A stretch of 64,000 nt of DNA, taken from positions 1 through 64,000 of IMG/VR virus record IMGVR_UViG_3300047321_000170. One strand, written 5' to 3'. Both the position numbers and the translations under genes were made by a program. The notes under the pieces are model-generated. The model searched no databases and had not been told where the DNA came from. It worked only from the letters and a program-made list of their open reading frames with translations. Below are positions 16,683 to 23,237 of this stretch, piece by piece. The DNA comes from a virus. The first letter of the stretch is position 1. Each line of letters opens with the position of its first letter.

Positions 16683-18116
16683 ATGCAAGCATTTCAACAG
16701 ATACCAGACAGCCAGCGGATCTCCGATTCGCTCGCGCCACTGCTGGACAACGACCGCACCGCGCTGTCGCGCAATGCCGGTCAGGCCTACCCTACCTCGG
16801 GCCTGGTCGTCGGCATGCCGTTCTTCAACTCCACCGAGAAGAAGCTGTACCGACTCGACAGTCTGTCGCCGATCACCTGGACGCTGGAGATCGACTTCAA
16901 CCGCACCTTCGCCTACGCGGACGATTTAGCCGCGGTGGCCGCGAACGCCAATGGGCGCGTGTCGAAGGCAGGCGACATCATGACGGGCTATCTGACGCTC
17001 AACGGCGACCCCACCCAGTCTCTGCACGCGACCTCGAAGCGCTACGTGGACGCGCAGCGCGACGCTGCGATTGCGATCGCAAACCAGGCAGTGCAGCGCG
17101 GCGGCAGCACGATGACTGGTCCGCTGCTGCTCTCCGGTGACCCGACGCAGCCTGCCCAGGCCTCGACGAAGAACTACGCCGACTATCTCTACAGCGCGCT
17201 GAACAATGCGAAGCTGAACCGCAACGGCGACACGCTTGGAGAGGTCTACAACAACGGCTGGTATCGCTCCAACGGAAACGTGGGCTGGTACAGCCAGACA
17301 TACGGCGGCGGCATTTACATGGGCGATGGCTCCTACGTGCGCGTCTACGGGGGCAAGGGCTTCGCCACGGACACGCACACCCTCGAACAGGGCACGGGCG
17401 GCATCTGGACCGCCCGCTATGGCTGGTTGGAGAACTTCTTCGCGCGCGCAGATGCCAACGGCGCACTGACCTCTGTCGGTACGGTGAACAACGGCGGCGG
17501 CGTCATCGCGAACCCGGATGGTTACTACCTTCAGCAGTCGGGCCGTCAAGTCCAGCTAGTCAAGACCTACGTCAACTGCAACTGCAACTGCGCCTGCACA
17601 TGCTTCCCGGCTGGCACTCGAATCCTGCTGGCTGACCGTTCGTGGAAGAACGTCGAGGACATCGTCGTCGGCGATGTGCTCTGGACGCCGACAGGCCCGT
17701 ATCCCGTGCTGGAAATCGAGACGCCGCTGCTCGGCGACCGCGCGCTGGTCTCATTCGAAGATGGCTCCCTGACCTGGACCGACGACCATGCCTTCTGGTC
17801 GCGCTCGGGCGACCGCCAGGGCTTCAGCGTGTTCGACAAGGACTCGTTCATGAACGGTGTGGAGGCCGGCCTCGTCACCGGCCTGATCGACCACAACGAC
17901 ATGATGCAGCTGGATGACTTCACCGAAGTCGCGCATCTGCACGGATGGAAGCAGCAGCCGATCAATGTCGATCGCGAGGTCGATCCTGATACGCGCGTCT
18001 ATCTGCCAATCGTCGGCGGATGCCACATGATCATCGCTGAAGGCTATGTCGTCTCTGCGGGCATGAACGGCTTCGACTTCGATTACGACTCGTTTAACTG
18101 GGAGGGTCTGAAGTGA
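16683..18116 (+). CDS. Tail fibre with Cys-rich tract and C-terminal Hint domain
   Basis: 477 residues. Residues about 98-185 hold two phage-fibre repeats (AGDIMTGYLTLNGDPTQSLHA; GGSTMTGPLLLSGDPTQPAQA). After a beta-rich shaft comes a striking tract in which every second residue is Cys (299, 301, 303, 305, 307). Cys307 opens a Hint domain: CFPAGTRI (block A), VEDIVVGDVLW, and T366-D-D-H369, the TxxH of block B. The end (GGCHMIIAEGYVVSAG) resembles the last Hint strand but lacks the terminal His-Asn of splicing inteins. Hedgehog-like cleavage or thioester chemistry at Cys307 is therefore possible, splicing unlikely. Overlaps the next gene (ATGA). Confidence 0.88.
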   Translation: MQAFQQIPDSQRISDSLAPLLDNDRTALSRNAGQAYPTSGLVVGMPFFNSTEKKLYRLDSLSPITWTLEIDFNRTFAYADDLAAVAANANGRVSKAGDIMTGYLTLNGDPTQSLHATSKRYVDAQRDAAIAIANQAVQRGGSTMTGPLLLSGDPTQPAQASTKNYADYLYSALNNAKLNRNGDTLGEVYNNGWYRSNGNVGWYSQTYGGGIYMGDGSYVRVYGGKGFATDTHTLEQGTGGIWTARYGWLENFFARADANGALTSVGTVNNGGGVIANPDGYYLQQSGRQVQLVKTYVNCNCNCACTCFPAGTRILLADRSWKNVEDIVVGDVLWTPTGPYPVLEIETPLLGDRALVSFEDGSLTWTDDHAFWSRSGDRQGFSVFDKDSFMNGVEAGLVTGLIDHNDMMQLDDFTEVAHLHGWKQQPINVDREVDPDTRVYLPIVGGCHMIIAEGYVVSAGMNGFDFDYDSFNWEGLK

Positions 18117-18814
18117 TCCTGCACAAGTCCCTAATCCCGTTCGACCTGGACGAGAACCAGCTGAAGGATATTGGCCCGATCGCTACGGTGATCGAGACGC
18201 CTACCGGCCTCGTGGTCAGCTCTAAGGAGCGCTCGCTCTACTGGCAATTTGATCTCAACAAGGTCGAGTTTGGACTGGATGTCCTGCACCTGGTGAAGAA
18301 CCGCTCCGGCCAGTACGTGCCTGTGTGGGGTAGCGACCTGCATGAGTCAAAAGACAGCTGGTCGGGCGCCATGTTCCGCAAGAACATCGACTCGTTCCAG
18401 CCGATCTGCATTATTGGCGTGTCGAAAGACAAGAAGAGCTTCACTGCCATCTTCTTTATCAGCACGCAGGAGCCGAACAACCTCGACACGCAGGAAGACG
18501 AGTCCGGTGAACCGGGGGACATGCTGCTCAAGCGAGTGATGCCAGAGCTGGCTCCGACGATCGACCGCTGGCATGCGAAGCACAAGCTGCTGAAAGACAC
18601 CAAGACGAACGACTCGCTCGCCGCACTCGAAGCTCAGGTGGATCTGCTGACGCAGTGGGTCGCCGCGCTGATCCCCGAAGAGTACCGCCAGAAACTCCTT
18701 GACGCTGGTGTGCTGACGCTGAAGGATACCGGGGTAGTTGTTGCTGATGTAGTTGCGTTCAAAAGCGCACTACGTGAGCGACAAAAAACCTACCTCACCA
18801 CCACAGCCCAATGA
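18113..18814 (+). CDS. Unknown protein between Hint fibre and radical-SAM enzyme
   Basis: 233 residues with no recognised domain. The N-terminal 120 residues look beta-rich (LYWQFDLNKVEFGLDVLHLV, QPICIIGVSKDKKSFTAIFF). The C-terminal 70 residues are helical (SLAALEAQVDLLTQWVAALI). It is coupled to the fibre by an ATGA overlap and to the maturase by a four-base overlap. Possible roles are fibre chaperone, substrate presenter for the maturase, or virion component; none is shown by the sequence. Confidence 0.7.
   Translation: MILHKSLIPFDLDENQLKDIGPIATVIETPTGLVVSSKERSLYWQFDLNKVEFGLDVLHLVKNRSGQYVPVWGSDLHESKDSWSGAMFRKNIDSFQPICIIGVSKDKKSFTAIFFISTQEPNNLDTQEDESGEPGDMLLKRVMPELAPTIDRWHAKHKLLKDTKTNDSLAALEAQVDLLTQWVAALIPEEYRQKLLDAGVLTLKDTGVVVADVVAFKSALRERQKTYLTTTAQ
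18796..18804 (+). promoter_or_regulatory. Start-associated CAC tract, unpaired form
   Basis: CACCACCAC lies six bases before the ATG at 18811, inside the last codons of the upstream gene. No Shine-Dalgarno sequence precedes this start. Confidence 0.5.
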
Positions 18815-20160
18815 CCTCGTTCGTTCTGACAGCGCTCGACGCCCGCGGCGTCGAGCGCGACTTTTTGTACAACAACATGTCGAGTCAGCTGACCGACGCG
18901 AGCACTGGCCGCTCGCTCGTCAGCAAGGCCGGCGACCGCCCATTCAGTCCTGCCCCACCACCGGGCCGCAAGGATGCACTGATACGCACACTGAAGATCC
19001 AGCTCGGGCTCTCGTGCAACTACAGCTGCGAGTACTGCTCGCAGCGCTTCGTGCCTCACGCGGAGCCAACCGGCCCTTACTCTGTCGACCACTTCATGTC
19101 TCGCCTCACCTGGTCCGTCACGCTGGCCGACGATGCCGAAGTCGAGTTCTGGGGTGGTGAGCCGCTGGTCTACTGGAAGACGCTTGTTCCATTGGTGGAC
19201 GCGCTTCGCATGCGCTACCCGGCGCTGACGCTGAAGATGATCACGAACGGCTCGCTGCTCGACGCGAACAAGGTCAGCTGGCTGGTCACGAACGGCTTCC
19301 ATATCGGCCTGTCGCACGATGGCCCCGGTCAGAAGGTGCGCGGTCCTGATCCGCTCGACGAGCCACAGACGCGCGACGCCATCCTCTCGCTGTATCGACG
19401 GCTCGCACCGCTGGGGCGCATGTCGTTCAACACGATGCTGCACAAGGACAACCGGTCGCGCGCGGCAGCGCAGGACTTCTTCGTCAAGCTGACGGGTGAC
19501 GCGAACGTGCCCATCGGTGAGGGCATGCTGATCGACGCCTACGACGAAGGCGGCAAGGGCATGTCCATGCTGGATCTGGACGCGCACATCGACTACCGCA
19601 AGCAGACCTTCGACGAGCTGCGCGCTGGCCGCGCCGTCAACTTCACGAGCGTTACCGGGAAGATCCATGACTTCGCGGACTCGCTTCAGACGAGCCGCCC
19701 CGGCTCCTCGGTCGGCCAGAAGTGCGGCTCGGATCGCAGCGACGTGGTCACCGTGACACTGAACGGCGATGTGCTGACGTGCCAGAATGTGTCGGCAGTC
19801 TCGACGGCCCCCAACGGCAAGCCTCACCGAGCGGGCTCCATCGAGAGCATCGACAGCGTAAAACTCGAGTCCTCGCGCCACTGGTCAACACGCGTGAACT
19901 GTTCGAGCTGCCCGGTCGTGCAGCTCTGCAAAGGCTCCTGCATGTTTCTGGAGGGCGACCTCTGGGACGTGACGTGTGAGAGCGCCTACAGCGACAACGT
20001 GGTGTTCCTGGCCACCGCCCTGTTCGAGCTGACTGGCTGCACCCTGAAGACTATCAAGCCGATGACGGGGCACTTGCCCGAGCACCGTCGCAACGTCTTC
20101 GGCCCACTCACCACCAAGCGGACCACCACCCGCCAACCGATCTGGATCAAACAGCAATGA
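18811..20160 (+). CDS. Radical-SAM/SPASM protein-modifying enzyme
   Basis: 449 residues. Cys69-x3-Cys73-x2-Cys76 (CNYSCEYC) binds the SAM 4Fe-4S cluster; WGGEP is the GGE motif. The C-terminal SPASM signature is complete: Cys305-x13-Gly-x4-Cys324, a gap, Cys364-x2-Cys367-x5-Cys373-x3-Cys377, a gap, Cys389, enough for two auxiliary clusters. Known relatives modify peptides or proteins (sactipeptide, AlbA-, PqqE- and anSME-type enzymes). Such an enzyme inside a phage tail cassette is unusual. The obvious substrate is the Cys-X-Cys tract of the fibre two genes upstream, which is inference. The short N-terminal region (1-55) is not a clear RRE domain. Confidence 0.95.
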   Translation: MTSFVLTALDARGVERDFLYNNMSSQLTDASTGRSLVSKAGDRPFSPAPPPGRKDALIRTLKIQLGLSCNYSCEYCSQRFVPHAEPTGPYSVDHFMSRLTWSVTLADDAEVEFWGGEPLVYWKTLVPLVDALRMRYPALTLKMITNGSLLDANKVSWLVTNGFHIGLSHDGPGQKVRGPDPLDEPQTRDAILSLYRRLAPLGRMSFNTMLHKDNRSRAAAQDFFVKLTGDANVPIGEGMLIDAYDEGGKGMSMLDLDAHIDYRKQTFDELRAGRAVNFTSVTGKIHDFADSLQTSRPGSSVGQKCGSDRSDVVTVTLNGDVLTCQNVSAVSTAPNGKPHRAGSIESIDSVKLESSRHWSTRVNCSSCPVVQLCKGSCMFLEGDLWDVTCESAYSDNVVFLATALFELTGCTLKTIKPMTGHLPEHRRNVFGPLTTKRTTTRQPIWIKQQ

Positions 20161-20540
20161 ACGAAGCTACCCAAGCCCTCGACCCCCAACCGTTGATCGA
20201 CGCACTGACGCGCCAGCGCAACGAACAATGCGACCGTGTCGCGCAAGCTGAGGCCGCGCTCTTCTCGACGCAGGCCGCGCTCCAGCAGACGCTGGCCAAC
20301 CAGGCGAAGACGCAGTCGATGCTTGACGACACGCTGGTTGCGATGAAGCAACAGCAGGATCTGCACGCGACCAGTCTGGATGAACGAGAGCGCATCGAAG
20401 CCGGTCTGCGCGATCAGATCAAGAGCTTGGAGTCGCAGCTCGACTCCTACACGCGCGTACCCACAACCGTAGCCGTCTCTGTGGAGATGCCGCCTGAGGC
20501 TCCGGCACCGCTGGCCTATCCGGGGTCAATGCCTACCTGA
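20157..20540 (+). CDS. Coiled-coil protein ending the radical-SAM cassette
   Basis: 127 residues. Residues about 10-100 are one long heptad-type coiled coil (QRNEQCDRVAQAEAALFSTQ onward); the last 25 are Pro-rich. It is coupled to the maturase by an ATGA overlap and followed by a terminator. Small coiled-coil proteins after fibre genes often act as fibre assembly chaperones; that role is a guess. Confidence 0.7.
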   Translation: MNEATQALDPQPLIDALTRQRNEQCDRVAQAEAALFSTQAALQQTLANQAKTQSMLDDTLVAMKQQQDLHATSLDERERIEAGLRDQIKSLESQLDSYTRVPTTVAVSVEMPPEAPAPLAYPGSMPT

Positions 20541-20566
20541 CACCACCGTGGTTCAGCGTAGTTCAT

Positions 20567-20591
20567 AAGGGAACCTAACAGGTTCCCTTTT
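20567..20591 (+). terminator. Rho-independent terminator of the cassette
   Basis: Nine-base stem AAGGGAACC / GGTTCCCTT around TAACA, followed by further T residues. It lies 27 bases after the last gene of the cassette and just before the lysis promoter. Confidence 0.9.
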
Positions 20592-20614
20592 GCTTTGCTG
20601 TGCGAAGAAACTCT

Positions 20615-20643
20615 TTGTGTTGGGTTTACGCGGCCAATAAAAT
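20615..20643 (+). promoter_or_regulatory. Sigma-70-like promoter for lysis genes
   Basis: TTGTGT (20615-20620), 17-base spacer, TAAAAT (20638-20643). The expected start of transcription falls within a few bases of the 5' arm of the next hairpin. Confidence 0.6.
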
Positions 20644-20646
20644 TTC

Positions 20647-20672
20647 GGCACTCACCACCACCACAGAGTGCC
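20647..20672 (+). promoter_or_regulatory. Start-associated hairpin with CAC loop
   Basis: Perfect seven-base stem GGCACTC / GAGTGCC (20647-20653 with 20666-20672), loop ACCACCACCACA, four bases before the endolysin ATG at 20677. No Shine-Dalgarno sequence. This is the clearest + strand member of the family. Confidence 0.8.
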
Positions 20673-20676
20673 CCTC

Positions 20677-21207
20677 ATGTCCGTCACATCCGATCAGCTG
20701 CGGAAGATCTGGACGCATGCTCCTTCAGTGCGCTGCGTGTCGTTCGCGCCGCTGCTGAGCAGCGCAATGCAGCGCTTTGGCATCGACACCCCCGAAGAGA
20801 TCGTCGAGTTCCTGGCTCAAGTCTCGCACGAGTCTGGCGAAGGCCAGTGGCTCAAGGAGCTGGCCAGCGGCAAGGCCTACGAAGGCCGTAAGGATCTCGG
20901 CAACACGCAACCGGGCTGGGGTGTTCTCTACAAAGGCCGCGGCTTGATCCAATGCACGGGATACACGAACTACGTGCTTATGGGCCATCTGTTGGGCCTA
21001 GACCTGATCAACCATCCGGAGCTGCTGGAAGAGCCCGCTAACGCGTGCTTGAGCGCCGCAGCATTCTGGTGGAACCACCATCTCGATAACCTCGCGTTGA
21101 AGAAGGACTTCGTCGGTGTGACGAAGGTCATCAACGGCGGAACGAACGGCCTCAAGGAGCGTGAAGAGTATCTGGCGCTCGCCCGCGCCGCTCTGGGAGT
21201 GAACTGA
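20677..21207 (+). CDS. Endolysin, glycoside hydrolase family 19 type
   Basis: 176 residues from ATG 20677 (a GTG at 20668 lies in the hairpin arm). The motifs are those of chitinase-like GH19 phage lysins: AQVSHESGEGQWLKEL with candidate acid Glu52, YEGRKDLGNTQPGWGVLYKGRGLIQCTG (split here as YEGRKDLGNTQPG and YKGRGLIQCTG), and VTKVINGGTNGLKEREEYL. It hydrolyses the peptidoglycan sugar backbone at lysis. No signal peptide, so it depends on a holin. It overlaps the next gene by one base. Confidence 0.93.
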   Translation: MSVTSDQLRKIWTHAPSVRCVSFAPLLSSAMQRFGIDTPEEIVEFLAQVSHESGEGQWLKELASGKAYEGRKDLGNTQPGWGVLYKGRGLIQCTGYTNYVLMGHLLGLDLINHPELLEEPANACLSAAAFWWNHHLDNLALKKDFVGVTKVINGGTNGLKEREEYLALARAALGVN

Positions 21208-21617
21208 TGCCACGATCCAGCGACTTCATCGCAAGACTAGGCTTCACGACCTACACACTGGTCGTGTGTCTCACTTCCATCTTCTCTAACAACTGGGTGG
21301 CGGTTGTGAGTCGGTATAGCGGAGGGGCGGTCTTCTCGACGCTCCTCCTGCTGACCGGCACGTTGCTGGTGATCGACCTGGTCATCAACGACCTCATGCC
21401 CGAGCGGTTCGTTTTCCAATGGGGTTTGAAGTGGCGTCACTGGGTCTACCCCTGCGTGTCATTTGCCTTCACGTCGCTCCTTTTTATCGCTGAACAAACC
21501 TATAAGAGCGTCCCTCTCGACGCCCTCGCGGTCTACGGCTCGATGGCCCTTATCGGCGTCGTGCTGAGTTTCCGCAATCTCTTTTCTGAACGGGGTCGAG
21601 TGTGCAAAGAACACTAA
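21207..21617 (+). CDS. Four-helix membrane protein, lysis-associated
   Basis: 136 residues with four likely membrane helices (about 10-30, 45-65, 80-97, 104-122) and a basic C-terminus. It lies between endolysin and the holin-like gene and overlaps both, so a role in lysis (holin or antiholin) is probable from context. I cannot assign a named family. Confidence 0.65.
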   Translation: MPRSSDFIARLGFTTYTLVVCLTSIFSNNWVAVVSRYSGGAVFSTLLLLTGTLLVIDLVINDLMPERFVFQWGLKWRHWVYPCVSFAFTSLLFIAEQTYKSVPLDALAVYGSMALIGVVLSFRNLFSERGRVCKEH

Positions 21618-22003
21618 GAATCTGGGCGCTCTTGCTGGCGCTCACCTGGTCCGCAGCGGCCTATGCAGCAACCCATGCACAAGTCGCATTCGGTTCTGAC
21701 CTGGCCCGCATCCCGATGCTGGCCTATGTCATCACGATCGTGCTGAGCGGCATCGGTGGCGCCGCTTCCACGCTTCAGAAGCTGTCGCGCGCCGCAGACC
21801 TGTCGCGCTGGCAGCTGGAGGTCGTGAAAGACACCGTGTCGGCAATCGTCGCGGGCCTGCTCGTGTTCTTCCTGTGCGAGTCGTTCGAGTGGGATTCAGC
21901 GCGCGAGGCCTTCGCGATCACGATCGCCGGCTACGGAAACTCGAAGCTGATCGACCTGATGTTCCGCAACTTCGTGAAGCAACTGCCGGAGCCGAAGCAA
22001 TGA
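21602..22003 (+). CDS. Putative holin
   Basis: 133 residues from GTG 21602. Three hydrophobic segments: an N-terminal signal-like helix (RIWALLLALTWSAAAYA), IPMLAYVITIVLSGIGGAAS and VSAIVAGLLVFFLCE. The charged cytoplasmic tail and overlap with Rz fit a class I type holin, similar in outline to LydA-like holins. It would form the membrane lesions that release the endolysin. Confidence 0.7.
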   Translation: MQRTLRIWALLLALTWSAAAYAATHAQVAFGSDLARIPMLAYVITIVLSGIGGAASTLQKLSRAADLSRWQLEVVKDTVSAIVAGLLVFFLCESFEWDSAREAFAITIAGYGNSKLIDLMFRNFVKQLPEPKQ

Positions 22004-22536
22004 GCCTCCAATTCACAGCCATTTGTGCCGCCGTCGCCGCGTTGGTTGCGGCAGGCGGCAGCTGGTACGTGACCCGCGATGTCTACAAAGCCGACATCGC
22101 AGTCATGCAACGCGACGCGGCGACTGCGGCGGAACACGCGCAGCAGCATCTCGACAGCGCGCTGGCTTTCGCGCAGACGCAGTCTCAACTCGATCTCAAC
22201 GCGATCGACCAGAACTACAGGACGAAGATCAATGAAAAGGATTCTCAGCATCAGCTCGATGTCGCTGCTGTGCGCAACGGCACTCTCCGCTTGCGTGACA
22301 GCGCCGCAACCTGCCGCGCCGCAGATGAACAAGTTCCAACTGGCACCAGTGTCAGCGGAGCTGATGGAGCCGGTGGTGCCGAACTATCGCCTGCGGCTAC
22401 TGAGTTTCTTCTCGGAGAAGCCGACCGAGCAGACGGCCAAGCCCTTCGCGTTACAGCCCTCCAGCAAGTAGTCGCTGATGACCGCAAGGTCATCGACGAG
22501 CTGGTGCGCAGCTTGATGGGGGTAGCTGCAAAGTGA
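22000..22536 (+). CDS. Rz: i-spanin Rz
   Basis: 178 residues from ATG 22000. One N-terminal membrane helix (FTAICAAVAALVAAGGSWYV) is followed by a periplasmic coiled coil, as in lambda Rz. With Rz1 it spans the periplasm and fuses inner and outer membranes in the last step of lysis. It overlaps the holin gene by four bases and carries Rz1 inside it in another frame. Confidence 0.85.
   Translation: MSLQFTAICAAVAALVAAGGSWYVTRDVYKADIAVMQRDAATAAEHAQQHLDSALAFAQTQSQLDLNAIDQNYRTKINEKDSQHQLDVAAVRNGTLRLRDSAATCRAADEQVPTGTSVSGADGAGGAELSPAATEFLLGEADRADGQALRVTALQQVVADDRKVIDELVRSLMGVAAK
22232..22471 (+). CDS. Rz1: o-spanin Rz1, nested in Rz
   Basis: 79 residues in the +1 frame wholly within Rz. MKRILSISSMSLLCATALSAC has a basic start, hydrophobic core and an LSAC lipobox, so it is an outer-membrane lipoprotein after cleavage before Cys21. 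The mature part is Pro-rich (TAPQPAAPQ), as expected of Rz1. Nesting within Rz is the lambda arrangement. Confidence 0.88.
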   Translation: MKRILSISSMSLLCATALSACVTAPQPAAPQMNKFQLAPVSAELMEPVVPNYRLRLLSFFSEKPTEQTAKPFALQPSSK

Positions 22537-23237
22537 CCATCGCTGCTCCGCTCTCAGTCGCGCCTGTCAATCCGGAAGGCCAGCCGATCGTGCTGGTCAT
22601 CGCGCCGGTCTACAACAATCTCGGAACAAACATGCCTGTGAAGCTCCTGCATGGAAGTGGTGCGCCGTCTAATGACATCGGTACGGACGGCGACTCCTAC
22701 ATGAACGACGACAACGGATACTTCTACGGGCCGAAAGCAAACGGCCTGTGGCCGTCTGGCTACTCGCTGAAGGGGAACACCGGGGATCGTGGGCTCGATG
22801 GCGCACCGGGCGATCCGGGGCCTGCTGGCCCCAAGGGCGCTGACGGCGCAGCTGGTCCGCAGGGTCCGAAAGGCGACAGCTTCTATGACGTGTTCACGTA
22901 CCCGATTCCGGACGTGGCGCCGGGGGCGCATGCCGAGCTGGACATGACAGGCTCGGTCCCCTCCTTCGGCAAGACCACCGTCATGTTCCAGTCGGTGCGC
23001 GTGGTCGTGCAGACGGCCGATCCGTACCGCATCGAGATCTGCGAGCGTGACGCGCAGAACGCCGACACGGTGATCTACGCAAGCGCGCCGCAGCTCGACG
23101 CTTCGTACCGTGACAGTCGGCCGTTCACTGCGGACAAGCTCGATCCTGCGAACAAGCTGATCTTCAAGTTCTATAACCAGGCGTCGAGCACGACGATCTC
23201 TGGCGCGCAGTTGCGCACTGTCTCGACGGGAGTGTAA
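22533..23237 (+). CDS. Short collagen-like tail appendage protein
   Basis: 234 residues from GTG 22533 (GTGA overlap with Rz). Residues about 80-116 are Gly-X-Y triplets (GDRGLDGAPGDPGPAGPKG), a collagen-like trimerising stalk. The flanking regions are beta-rich, and the C-terminal 110 residues could be a small receptor-binding or carbohydrate-binding head. It is directly followed by the large GH114-like gene; together they may form one appendage. Confidence 0.75.
   Translation: MTIAAPLSVAPVNPEGQPIVLVIAPVYNNLGTNMPVKLLHGSGAPSNDIGTDGDSYMNDDNGYFYGPKANGLWPSGYSLKGNTGDRGLDGAPGDPGPAGPKGADGAAGPQGPKGDSFYDVFTYPIPDVAPGAHAELDMTGSVPSFGKTTVMFQSVRVVVQTADPYRIEICERDAQNADTVIYASAPQLDASYRDSRPFTADKLDPANKLIFKFYNQASSTTISGAQLRTVSTGV

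Noticed and set aside
17601-17621. C-F-P-A-G-T-R in the fibre as a sulfatase-type C-x-P-x-R site for an anSME-like enzyme
   Set aside because: The residue four after the Cys is Gly, not Arg, and the string is the ordinary Hint block A; formylglycine formation is not supported.
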